DNA of 64,000 nt from Monilinia fructicola (taxonomy: Eukaryota > Ascomycota > Leotiomycetes > Helotiales > Sclerotiniaceae). This document shows, in pieces, positions 1 to 10,484 of the stretch. Each line of letters begins with the position of its first letter. Within the stretch, counting starts at the first letter, position 1. The DNA lies in contig VICG01000005.1 in assembly GCA_008692225.1 (NCBI GenBank), positions 1,645,001-1,709,000 on the forward strand, written 5' to 3'. Position numbers and translations under genes: made by a program. Under the pieces are notes generated by a model. That model had not been told where the DNA came from. It worked only from the letters and a program-made list of their open reading frames with translations, and did no database searches.

Positions 1-342
1 TTATAAAAGGGGGGTGCGACGGGACGGGGCGGGATCGGTGGGATGGATGGGTCAGGAATGGAAAGAAATGAGCGACGGTTGTTCATATTCCGGCTTGCAG
101 TTTTGCATTGTATGTATTTATATGTTTTGGGCTTGAGGCATTTGAATGGCCGTGTACTTGATATCTAGGTCTATCTGTTTGTGATTCAACTTGGGCGACA
201 CCATGGAGGTTGATGGTGCAATGCGTGTTGACCCCGCACCTCTTCGACACTTGGCTCGCTCGGTGCTCTCAATTCCCTTCGTTGCGGTGCATGATAGGTA
301 TCATTTATGAATTTTTCTTTGGAGAGGATCTCAAAATGTCAT
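1..342. other. intergenic, left edge
   Basis: No supported coding sequence. This is the 3' flank of the CNS1-like gene that ends at 343 on the minus strand. Short open frames here overlap its antisense and show no protein-like character. Confidence 0.5.
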
Positions 343-1605
343 TTATTTTGCCGTCACGACATTTTTCCTCTTCCATTCCTCTATCCAACCTGCCGCTTTC
401 GCCTTTGGCACCACATATATGCTCACCACACCATCTACCACCTCTCCCCCACTCAAAGCCTTCAACAGTGTTACTTTTCGTCCCACCTTTATCAACGAGC
501 CCTTTTTCTTCTCCACGTAACACTCCACCGCTTTCTCGTCTCTGTATTCTCCTTTGACATCCCACGGCAGCGGCAGTATGTATTCCAGATGCTGGCCCAG
601 CGTATCCATCTCGTTGAACGACTTGACGAAATCCGATTCCGCCGCCAGCGGGTACAGGAACAGAACGGGGAAGGACAAGGTCGAATGGATGGGATCCAAG
701 GCATCGGGCACGAGCTCAATCTTGGCGTCCTCCATCTCCGGCGGTTTCTCCGTCGCGCGAAGCGTGATTTCGCGCGCCGCCAGCGACGTCTGCAGGACCC
801 GCTCTTCGTTCCTGATCCTCGCCAAGCGCTCGGCCGCCTTCCGCCTCTTCGCTTCCAGCTCGGCGGTCTTCTTCGCGATCTCCCCCGCCAGCACCCGCAG
901 CGCCTTGTCTTCGCTCGCCAGCTCCAGGCCCCTCGCACACGCATCGTCGGCTTCTTGGAGCCTGCCCAGGGCCAAGAGCGCTTTCGCACTGCGGTAGAAT
1001 GCCTTGGTGTTCTGGTTGTTGATCCGCAACGCCGCTCCGCAATCCTGCACGCAACTCCTGTAGTTCGCGAGTCCCAGATGGGCCATCGCCCGATTGACAA
1101 GTAACACCTCGAGCACCTTGACCTCCTCAACCACCTCGTCAGGCCCCTCCTCGGGAACATCCCCCTCCCTCTTCTCCCCTCTCTGTCTCCTCCTAACCTC
1201 CGCCAGCAGAATATTCACCCCCTTGGTATAGAACTCCTTTGCGTCCGCCAATCTCTTTTCCTTGAAACTGTCATTTCCCTGCTCTTTGAAGTTTGTCGCA
1301 ACTTCGAGAGGTGTACCTTCGTAGGCCAATGCTTTGAATGCTTCTAGTTCGTCGTTTTCTTCTAGTTCGGTCATGAATAAGGGAGTGGAGTTTAGAGATT
1401 TCAAAATCTCAGGACCGGACTTATCGCGGAGGGAAGCGAGGGACGGGGGAAGAGAGGGGGTTGTGGACGAGGGGTCGGAGGGGTTGGAGGGGGAGAAACC
1501 GGGGAATGCGGAGGACATGGCTTGGGCTAGGAGGTCAAAGTCTTGACCTGGTGCTGGAGGAGACGATGATGCAGGCGCATCATCAGGGAGTTCTTCAATC
1601 TTCAT
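343..1605 (-). CDS. CNS1: CNS1/TTC4-type TPR co-chaperone
   Basis: Single-exon gene for 420 aa, close to the length of the yeast Cns1 (about 385 aa) and human TTC4 family. Family knowledge: Cns1 is a cytosolic Hsp90/Hsp70 co-chaperone that is essential in yeast and acts with translation factor clients. Visible features: an acidic, Pro/Ser-rich N-terminus; TPR helices from about residue 100, with NFKEQGNDSFKEKR and YTKGVN forming the first repeat and LLVNRAMAHLGLANYRSC and TKAFYRSAKALLALGR the second and third; a charged helix rich in AKRRKAAERLARIRNEER; and a C-terminal domain with FPVLFLYP, PLPWD and ISIYVVPK-like segments typical of the TTC4/Cns1 C-terminal 'wheel' domain. The start is the first ATG of the frame, at 1605. 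No frameshift. The upstream minus-strand neighbour is the zinc transporter; its stop lies 464 bp away. Confidence 0.88.
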   Translation of the reverse strand: MKIEELPDDAPASSSPPAPGQDFDLLAQAMSSAFPGFSPSNPSDPSSTTPSLPPSLASLRDKSGPEILKSLNSTPLFMTELEENDELEAFKALAYEGTPLEVATNFKEQGNDSFKEKRLADAKEFYTKGVNILLAEVRRRQRGEKREGDVPEEGPDEVVEEVKVLEVLLVNRAMAHLGLANYRSCVQDCGAALRINNQNTKAFYRSAKALLALGRLQEADDACARGLELASEDKALRVLAGEIAKKTAELEAKRRKAAERLARIRNEERVLQTSLAAREITLRATEKPPEMEDAKIELVPDALDPIHSTLSFPVLFLYPLAAESDFVKSFNEMDTLGQHLEYILPLPWDVKGEYRDEKAVECYVEKKKGSLIKVGRKVTLLKALSGGEVVDGVVSIYVVPKAKAAGWIEEWKRKNVVTAK

Positions 1606-2069
1606 CTTGAGAGTTTAAGGTGGCTGATATGGGGTTGAAAGGGATGGTGGAACAGGGGAAGAAAAAAATTGGAGGGGAAATTCATGAGACTTGCTTATCG
1701 AGAGATTGTGGGGTGTGCACATGGCGATAAGTACGTTTGTCTGAAGTGAACAGTAACGTCGTTAAAGTGTGCAAATTAGTTGCATCAATTGTTTCAATTT
1801 CATCCGTACAACTGGTTCGCAAAACGGTTTGCACAATTGTTTCATCCGAGACTTGTCAAAGATGGGACGATGAAACAACGGGAACGCCACTTTAAGACTA
1901 ATATGACATGTGAAGAAGAAACGTAACATTATTGCTTAGTTTTACATTGAGGGTGAGCATTCCGTTACTAGAACGAGAAATTGATATGTACCCTCATATC
2001 AATCTGTGAATAGTAGGTTCCAAGGGAACATTCGATAGTTACTAGAACCTTCGATCGTGTAACTCACTG
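1606..2069. other. promoter of CNS1-like gene / 3' flank of zinc transporter
   Basis: AT-rich spacer between two minus-strand genes. It holds several imperfect copies of the word TTGTTTCA(A/T)CCG around 1770-1850. No ORF is supported. Confidence 0.4.
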
Positions 2070-3609
2070 CTACACTGATGGACAGCAGGCCAAATCCTCA
2101 CACAGACTTCCGCAAACCATCTGACATTTTTCGTCCGTACCAACTCCATTCATACTGGCACCGTTTGATGTTTCAGCCTGCAATGTTACACTGTGAATAC
2201 CGTAAGCATGCAGACATTCCCTGATGAGCTTGGCCTGCTTCATGAACCCTTTGATATCCGTTTCGATTGTAATTATATGAGCTGAGGCAACAGTCTTTCT
2301 CTCGCATAAACTCCATATGTGTAGCTCATGAATCGACAGAATGCCTGAAATGTTCTCGATGTCGTGCTTGACATTATTGAGATTTATACCAGATGGGACC
2401 GACTGCAGCATGATTGCACCGGCACTTTTGACTATTAATTATAGTTAGCTAAATGTGGACTAAAAGAAGGCAGACACTGTAGTTACATACTTATTGGAAG
2501 AGATGAGAAAATTAGCATTATTGAAATACCCAGGCTCACTCCTGGATCTGCATAGAATCTGCCACTGTATTTGGCACACCAGATAACCAGAGCTGCAATG
2601 ATTACCCCTATGTTATTTATGGCATCCATGATAACATGAAGCAGCACAGCTAGAGAAGCTAAGTCTCGAGGCTCATTGAATTCATCCGAAAGCTCACTCA
2701 TATGATGATGACCTTTGTGACAATCGTCTTTGAGATTTTTGGAGGCATTCGAGCTTAACGTGCTCATGGTATTAGCACATAATGTGTCTGAGCTCATTTG
2801 TTCAATGTCAACGGTGCTAGGGATAGTTCTATCACCGTGGGTATGATGATGAGCATGGTGATGGCCATGGTGATCATGATCTTGAGAGACATTTAGCCGA
2901 GACTTGTAAAATCCTGGAACTTCCACATACCATGAAGAAAAACCGCACTGATGAGGTTTAAAGTAAGTCCGGCACAACCAATGATGAGCATTAATTTGGG
3001 ATTCTTGACCCCTGCAAAATGGATTGATTCAGCTTTGAAAGTTTGAAGGCACAGGGAGAGGCATACTTTCTAGATATACAAAACGATCGATGGACTGCAG
3101 TGCTATGCTGACGCCTAGGGCAAGCAAAAAGCACCCATTGAAGAAAGCACCTAGCAGTTGTGCGCGTTGCCAGCCGAATGAGAGGAAATCGGGAGAATCA
3201 GGACGCTGGGAAACCTGCGGAGAATGGTCAATGGCTGATTTGAAAGCAGGAATATGGTGATCAGATCACTTACTCTTAAGGCAGTCAAAGCTACTATGAA
3301 GCCGATCAAATCATTGAGCTGGGTCTCTTTAGATAAAGTCCCACAGAAGAAGAGTAAGAAGCAGATCAAACATAGGCGAAGGAAAAGGCAAACCGTTTGC
3401 TAGATAGTCGGGAAGAACATACGTAGTGAAAGGCATCGGCTACCAATGCAAGGGACTTCGTATAAAAGCCAACTATAGTCACACCGTTTAGCTTCCGCTG
3501 TTGGAATCAAGGTGAATATTTATTTTGACATACTAGATAGCTCAGCCAGAAAAAAAGAGGTCGATATGCAAATCACAATTGTCAGTCTTTGAGCTTTAGA
3601 TAACGCCAT
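2070..3609 (-). CDS. ZRC1: CDF-family zinc transporter (ZRC1/COT1-like)
   Basis: Seven exons join into about 380 aa without a frameshift. The ATG is at 3607-3609 (MALSKAQRLT). Family role: a proton-coupled cation diffusion facilitator that loads Zn2+ into the vacuole. Visible features: transmembrane helix 1 (IVICISTSFFLAELSIGFY), the helix 2 metal site HxxxD in DAFHYLNDLIGF, four further hydrophobic helices, a helix 5 metal site HVIMD, and between helices 4 and 5 a His-rich loop (DHDHHGHHHAHHHTHG). The cytosolic C-terminal domain carries IHELHIW, the usual CDF signature, and the protein ends in a Cys-containing tail. The intron before the His-rich loop appears to use an AAG acceptor (about 2883), because the nearer AG would lead to a stop. 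ZRC1 and COT1 cannot be told apart from sequence alone. Confidence 0.88.
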
Positions 3610-4844
3610 TCTTTCCAGTCAAAACTTCAGAATCGAGAAAGTAATATTTTCAAAATCGAGGCAGAAGGTTGAGTCAAAAAGCAAAACAGATATGCAGTGA
3701 GCTGTCAAATAAATCTCCGAAGCGTTGAAATTTTTTGTACTTGTCTCTCATAATAGCTTCATACAATTGTGACGACACAAAACTTCACGGCAAGCGTCTA
3801 GGCATGGGTAGTTACACTTAATAACCCACCAAAACGACGCAGAGAAGGACGAGAAAGGCATTTGATCATGTAACGATGTATATCTGCCATCACACGGCTA
3901 ACGGGAAATTGCATTGACGGCTCCGTGCTATCTGCTTCTTGGAAAGTTGTCTGGATAACATGGCACCGGACTTTATCTGGTCTGATGTAGGTACCAGTTG
4001 ACGGGATACAAAGCATGTCAGTAAAGTTGAATTAGGAAAGCAAAAGTATATTAATACTGGGTAAAGAGGGGGAGTTGATGAAAAATTGATGAAAAATTGA
4101 TGAAAATTGGTAACATTCAGAAGGTAACTTGGTAACTGGTAGGAGTTGCCAATTTGTAATACCTGATATGATTTCTACCGAGTTGATAGAATACATTGAT
4201 AGCTGGAGATACATACGGTTTCTACCTCTAGCTATCTTTATTGATGGTGGTTGCTTTTTGGCTGAAAATGTGAACAACATAATACCCACTCGAGTAGGGG
4301 AGTAGATGTGTTCCAGGTTGATGAAGGAAGTAGAAACGTAGATAGTTGTGAATATACCTGGAGGTAAGTAGGTTGTGTTGCAAGATGAGATGAGATGAGT
4401 GAGGCAAGTTATTAGTAATGGGTAACTAGTACTTGTACGGAGTAGTCGCTTGCTACTACCTCCCTGGTAGGTGCGTACCTAGCAGGTAGCTGCTTGGGGT
4501 GGTTCTATTAATCTATTCCTCCATACGATAAATCCACTCACTACTGTACGTTTCCTCATACCCGTGGACCCTCCACTCACTCCTTCATCCCCTTCCATGA
4601 TTACGGTGACCTAATTACAATTAATTGCTTTAATTGATTTCCAACATCTATGTATCTTTGGTCTTCTCCTCCAACCGTAATTATCTCGTCATCGGGAAAA
4701 GCTTAGAAATCCAATTGCGCAACTTCACCCCAGCATTGACAAAATGAGGGGGACTTATGAACCCCCCCTTACTTAACCTCGAATCAAATTGCATTATTTC
4801 TTAACTTCTCTCTATCTTATCAAAGAAACTACGGACAACATACC
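3610..4844. other. divergent intergenic region
   Basis: About 1.2 kb between the start of the zinc transporter (-) and the start of the GST (+), so it probably holds both promoters. Three tandem copies of an 11-bp unit (GATGAAAAATT) lie at 4076-4107, and one TACGGAGTA word at 4436-4444. No gene is supported; the two short minus-strand frames here look like chance. Confidence 0.5.
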
Positions 4845-5826
4845 ATGTCCGAAGAATCTGAGAAGAAAGAGTGGCATATAAAAGGTTCGTGTTTCCTAAC
4901 CTCATCAACTACTTTTGTTTTTCCCAAGATAAATATCCTCCCTCATACTTTCTATAGGATCTTTAGACGCCGAATTAGTCGTGACCCCGGCCCTTCCACC
5001 TGACTTTCATATCACTCTTCACACACACGATACGCCGGACGGAGAATCAACCATTGTTGCACTCAAGATGGGTTCTCATCCTGCTCCCAAGATTATCTTG
5101 TATACTTCTTATGCATGCCCTTGGGCCCATCGTTCTCAGATAGCTCTTGCTGAGCTCGGGTTGGAATTTGAAACGGTTCTCATCGACCTTTCTGTACCCC
5201 GTACACCAGAGTATCTCGCTATCAACCCTCGAGGTCTCGTTCCTGCTCTCTCCTACAACGGAGAGATTCTTACAGAGTCTGGAGTCATTTCTCAGTTTTT
5301 GGTAGATGCTCATCCTTCCCACTTGGAGAAGACCAGTCGTGAAGAAGGCGGTGCATTGCAACGGGCCAGGTACAATTTCTTCATTGAAACCTACTTCTCG
5401 AAGGTTGCTCCACATGTCATCAAGGCTGGAGTCGGAAAGACATCGGAGGAGAGAGAGCAAGCTGCCGCCAGTGCAATAAATGCTATAGTGAAGGAGATTG
5501 AGCCTTTGGTTCAGAATGCAGCCCCATTCTTTGGCGGATCAGAAAGATTGACCTTTGTGGAGGTAGGTACCTACTTCTCTGACATTGCCACCAAATACTA
5601 ACGAGTCTTACAGGTACAAATTGGATCATTCTTACTTCGACTCTTGGCTTTCACCAAGCATGATGGCTTGCTACCTAAGAGCCTTTTGACCTTGGAAGAA
5701 AAGGCACCGGCTTTCTGGAAATGGGCCAATGCCGTAAGTAAAGAGAAGAGTGTGACGTATATCTGGGATGAGGAAAATATAGCAAAGAGGCAACGGGAAA
5801 GGTATGAGAAGATTAGAGCAGCTTGA
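4845..5826 (+). CDS. glutathione S-transferase, Cys-type (omega-like)
   Basis: Three exons (4845-4884, 4958-5562, 5614-5826) join into 285 aa, and the phases agree. The second intron has a textbook TACTAAC branch point. The thioredoxin-fold N-domain is visible from about residue 55 (KIILYTSYACPWAHRSQIAL); the CPWAHR motif has the catalytic Cys of omega/Cys-GSTs rather than Tyr or Ser. NPRGLVPAL contains the conserved cis-Pro and ESGVISQFL the glutathione-binding Glu-Ser. The C-terminal helical domain ends in a charged helix (RQRERYEKIRAA). Family roles are glutathione conjugation or thioltransferase and dehydroascorbate reductase activity. The substrate is not known, and no clustered pathway genes suggest one. 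Confidence 0.87.
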
Positions 5827-8254
5827 CTAAAGCAGCCCAAATTATGAAGAAACGAGATAAGGATCCAACGAGTTGAGGAGCACAGCAATAAGGGTAACGA
5901 CGGCGTTGATATAGTAACAGTTTGAGCTTTTGAGATATGCCAAGAAACATCACATCCCCAACCCCCATTCACTTTCCCCATGACACTTTTCCCCGTTGGT
6001 GATGATGTCAGCGAAAATTCATGCACCAGTGCTCCGTCCCTGCACTGCATGTCAGCACTACCCAGACAAGAAACTTTGATGACTGGGATGTTTCAGAAAC
6101 TAGATGTCCCATGGAAGTCCGTTGTTGTTCTATGGCCCATCAATTAAAACGATATAAAAATTTGCGATAAGCCAGACCTCAGCCTTCTTTTGCCAAGGAG
6201 TGGGCGAATCTTCATGTTGTGCAAGTATCCATGGATAATGGAGTATCATATGGTTAAAGTACCGTGATCTCCTGATGAGCGGTACCATCTTTAGGAAATA
6301 GGCGTCCACAATAACTTGCATGCTAGATACCCATAGATGTAAAGCATTTCACTACCTACATATAGAGTTATTACGTCATGCTAAATGTCTTTCGCAGTGG
6401 CCATGTGCGGCTGTCTCTGGATCTTTGATGAATCACGAATCTCAGCCCTATATATTTCGTCCATGATTGATCCTGTTGATCCTTCGAGATTTAGTTTCGA
6501 AGAAATGAGGAGGTTCGAACTTGACAAGGTAATGACTGCCAACACTTTATGCAGAGTGGGGTTTCTTTCCAAGCCACGAGACGTATGGAATGTGGAATCA
6601 AGCGCATACATACATAGCCATTGTCCAAATTCGATATCCGACCGAGAGAGGCGCTGATTGTGAAATTGGAATTGGGACGTTTGGAGATGTTTCAAGGCTG
6701 CCGACCGTTCTCAGCACGAGAGATGATCAAATCTGAAATCAGACGTTGAGGTGTGTTGTAAAGTTGAGAAACCATTCAATGATTAAGTTTAGAATTCGGA
6801 TATTTGGGGTCGTTTAAGTCCAGGGAATGCTAAAGTCAAATCCCAACTCGGAAATTGAAAGATGTTAAAATGGTTCTAGACTTGAAAGACCATTTTGTAG
6901 AGTATTGAGAGCAGGTGTTGAGAGCAGGTATTGAGAGGATTGAGCTGTTCACACTACTGTACAGTATCGAGGTTGTACTTTGAGCGAACCATCTGATATC
7001 TCATATATACCTAGATACGCAGCTAACCTACATATCATATATCTAACATCCCCGGCCGTGGATGATTACAATGCATTTTTATATACAGAGTACAGACTCG
7101 GACTGGCAAGTTTGTTTTGGATGCACACCGAGCCACACACAGGACCCCGTACAGTTACTTAATAATTATTGGTACCGCCGGCTGCAAAGGTGTGGTGGTG
7201 CTACTCCGTACAGTACAGGATAACAGTACAAGTACAGTACAGTACTGTCCCGAGTCATCTAACGTGTAAGCGAATAATGCACAGCCCCCAGTGAGCCCCT
7301 CATACAAGTAGCAAAACACTGTAGTAATTAAGTAATAGCCTCCCTCCCACTTGCCAGTCTAATTCCTAAAACAAAGCAAGCAGGTCCACGGGTGTCTTAT
7401 TAGGTGTTAGTTAGATGTGAGATATTAGATATTAGGTGTTAGATTAGCTATTATGTCTTAATCTCTCAACGATCACCGCCGCCTCCGAAGAAGCATCAAA
7501 CGCAACGCATTCCTGTATAGTAAGTACTGTACGTCTTTACAGTACCTAGGTACATGCAACCAACCCGTCACACCAACCATAACATCCCACCACTTCAATC
7601 TCCAAAATCCACTTGCGACATCATAGGTATTATCTCTCTGACCTTGATATCTTCCCACATTGTGTCTCTCTGAAGAGTCATAACAATAAATCAAATACAT
7701 GTGAAAGGCCAAAGTGAATCTAAATAATTCTCGAAACCGAGACCCACCAATCAGCCAAGCAAGAACGGCCGCTCGTTCAGTTATCTGGGCCAGTTCATAC
7801 CCCACGGAGTTTCTACAAATCTATTAAATTCACAACCGCAACCGCAACCGCAACCGCAACCACATCCATCACATCCACCAACTCCTTACAACCTCCTGTC
7901 CATACTTTCGGTCTTCATACAACTACATTTCGAGTATTTTTCTGCACACGACAAGCCAACTCAAGGTACGTCAAACGGATCAGTGTGCTTGAAGAACGAT
8001 CTCAATGTTCGTGGTAATTTGGGTATCTGAGGCTACTAATGCTCCGACAAGGAGGAGCGGAGTTATCCTCCTCCTTCACTCGCATCTACTTGAATAATCG
8101 CTGACATTTGTACTTGACTATTGTTCAGCCATTAGTCGGACACTCAGAACCCGCTTCCAGAGCCGCGCTCTTACTTGCGCCATTCGTTTGCGATTTCGAT
8201 CGACTTAACATATAACTACATTCCCAGCCGATATTTCCAAGTGATATCTACAAG
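5827..8254. other. intergenic region upstream of NCS-1
   Basis: No supported gene in 2.4 kb. At 7190-7255 there is a patch dense in GTAC palindromes (repeated ACAGTACAGTAC and a TACTCCGTA word at 7202-7210). A short tandem array of CAACCG lies at 7831-7864. The last few hundred bases are likely the leader of the NCS-1 transcript. Confidence 0.45.
7831..7864. repeat. (CAACCG)~5 microsatellite
   Basis: Five near-perfect hexamer copies about 390 bp before the NCS-1 start codon. Confidence 0.85.
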
Positions 8255-9573
8255 ATGGGTAAATCGTGAGTACCGAATTTTTCTTTGCCTCTCCGAGACT
8301 TTCAGCGCAGCTTGCACGACATGAATACCGCCGAAAGCCACGAGGCCAATGCACCAAACTCACCAGCCAGCGCACCGCATTTTCCGAGGCCGTTGCAAAT
8401 CCGAGTCTTATCGTTAAAATAAACACATGGAATTGGTCGCTTCGAACAGAGCCAGCTTGGAATATCTCGAGTGCCCAAGGTAGATTCAGACATTCTCGAT
8501 AGGACTTTCAGAGAGACAATTCGGTTAAGTGTATGACGGGCTGGCTGGAAGGTATTCACAATTCACTGCGGCGTCGAATTCTACTAATGCCGAAACTATT
8601 GAGTCTCTCAACCACTCTTTAGAGGATCCTGATGAATACCTTGTAGAATAAAGCTTGCGCACTGGCAGATGGGCTGGCTGACTTTATCACCCGCAGTCAA
8701 TCGAAGCTCTCCGCAGAGCAAATCACCGAACTCCAAAAATCTACTCACTTTGATAAGAAGGAATTGCAACAATGGTATAAGGGTATGCTTGGCCATCTTC
8801 GATCTCGTTGAATGACTACCTAATAATGTGGTCTTTCTAGGTTTCTTGAAGGACTGTCCATCTGGCATGCTCACAAAGGAGGAATTTCAAAAGATCTACC
8901 GACAATTCTTTCCATTTGGGGATCCATCATCTTTTGCCGACTATGTGTTCAATGTTTTTGACAGCGACAAATCAGGTTCGATTGATTTTAAAGAGTTTAT
9001 CTGCGCCCTAAGTGTCACCAGTCGAGGAAAGATGGAAGACAAATTAGACTGGGCATTCCAGCTTTATGATATTGACGGGGATGGAAAGATCAGCTACGAG
9101 GAGATGTTAGCAATTGTAGAGGCGATTTACAAGATGGTGAGTACCTTAACTCTTACCTCAATTGTCACGTGGACGGATTTGGAGCCTATGTTAGCCATGG
9201 GCGTGCCCAAGTGGTGTGTGGCAAAGCTTTACTTTGCGAGGGGCGCTAGTGATTTCTCTTGAGCTTGACTTCAGTCCATTACTTAGTTCTGTGGCTGGCG
9301 CTCATATAGCCCTTGGGACTTGAAGATCCCCTTTTTCTTAGACATCCATGCCCTTGCTGAGATGTATGAGCATTGACTAACAAGGTTTTGTAGGTTGGCT
9401 CCATGGTCAAGCTACCACCCGATGAGGACACTCCAGAGAAGCGAGTTAAGAAGATCTTCCGTATGATGGATAAGGATGAGAACGGTAGTCTGGATATGGA
9501 GGAATTCAAAGAAGGAAGTAAACGTGATGAGACCATTGTATCAGCACTTTCGCTCTACGACGGTCTTGTCTAA
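8255..9573 (+). CDS. NCS1: neuronal calcium sensor 1 (NCS-1/Frq1)
   Basis: Four exons (8255-8265, 8697-8782, 8841-9136, 9394-9573) give exactly 190 aa, the standard NCS-1 length. The first exon is only 11 nt and encodes MGKS; the 431-nt first intron is long for this window. MGKSQSKLS is an N-myristoylation signal (Gly2, Ser6). EF-hand 1 is degenerate and contains CPSG, as in all NCS-1 proteins. EF2 ([13 protein letters not shown]), EF3 ([13 protein letters not shown]) and EF4 ([13 protein letters not shown]) keep their calcium ligands. The protein ends in [10 protein letters not shown], the usual C-terminus. Family role: a membrane-recruited calcium sensor that activates phosphatidylinositol 4-kinase (Pik1) at the Golgi and contributes to calcium tolerance. 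Identification is very secure. Confidence 0.95.
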
Positions 9574-10326
9574 ATGCATCATTTTGGACGAATTTCTTTT
9601 CGGTGCTGAGGTGTGTCAAGGGATTAGATATCTGAAAGTAAGTCGGGCGGTCCTCCCGGACCTCCTCCTTCTATGTACTTTGGATCATTTGTACCTCCAT
9701 CATCGCCAATTATGGGCGGTTTATGTTTTTGGAAGGAAGTGTTTGTTGATAGTTTAAGCGTTGCGTATGGTACCGGGAAGTTATCTCCTGGATTAGATCC
9801 CAAGGATGGGTCAATTGATTAACCGCATATATTGGTATGAAAATAAAAACTCCGATGTACCAATTATTGATTTTAGTATTTGGTGATGCTTGTAGTGTTT
9901 ATTTTGTTTGTTTGGGCGAGACTTCTTCCTCGCATAGGATACTGCACGAAGCCGCTGGTGGAACATGGATCTGATTTGAGGTGTCGAAGAAGTGAGGTGT
10001 ATTGCAACGGGCTTTCATTAGACTTGACGTAGTCGAAGTTGAATCATCAGTTTCGAGGCTTTGACAATTGGGTTTTGCATATTCGCGGCAATTGTCCTGT
10101 GTATTTCCCCACACCCTCCCCCAATTTTGAAGATTCACCTTGTGATAAAATCGCGGTCAGTGTGAGGAGCGCGGCAATCAATACAAACACTTTACTTCAC
10201 TTTATCGTCTGATATTTTCAAGTCACTACTTAAAATCACACTTGGTGTCTTTACATCTCGCTATAGCTTGTTTATTAATCGCAATACAGTACCGTCAACC
10301 GTCAATCCATCGTTCCATCAAAGTAC

Positions 10327-10380
10327 ATGTACCACCATCGACAATTTCACATGGCTCCATCGATCTTCATCGATCTTTAA
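10327..10380 (+). other. possible upstream ORF (17 codons)
   Basis: ATG at 10327 opens a 17-codon frame that stops at 10380, about 105 bp before the main start at 10485. It matters only if transcription starts upstream of it, which cannot be seen here. Confidence 0.3.
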
Positions 10381-10418
10381 TAAAATAAACACATCGTTCA
10401 TCTTAAACCAACACACGA

Positions 10419-10477
10419 ACAAACAAACAAACAAACAACAGCAGCAGCAGCAACAACAACAACAACAACAACAACAA
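10419..10477 (+). repeat. (ACAA)n(CAG)n(CAA)n tract in a 5' leader
   Basis: ACAA tetramers run into four CAG and then about nine CAA trinucleotides, ending 7 bp before the ATG of the 704-aa gene. The tract is probably untranslated: the overlapping poly-Gln frame ends soon after and lacks other protein character. Confidence 0.85.
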
Positions 10478-10484
10478 ACATACC

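Larger units (their letters stand above)
9574..10484. other. intergenic / leader of the 704-aa gene
   Basis: No supported CDS. It holds the 3' flank of NCS-1 and the probable leader of the next gene, with a short uORF and the CAA/CAG repeat tract. Confidence 0.5.
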
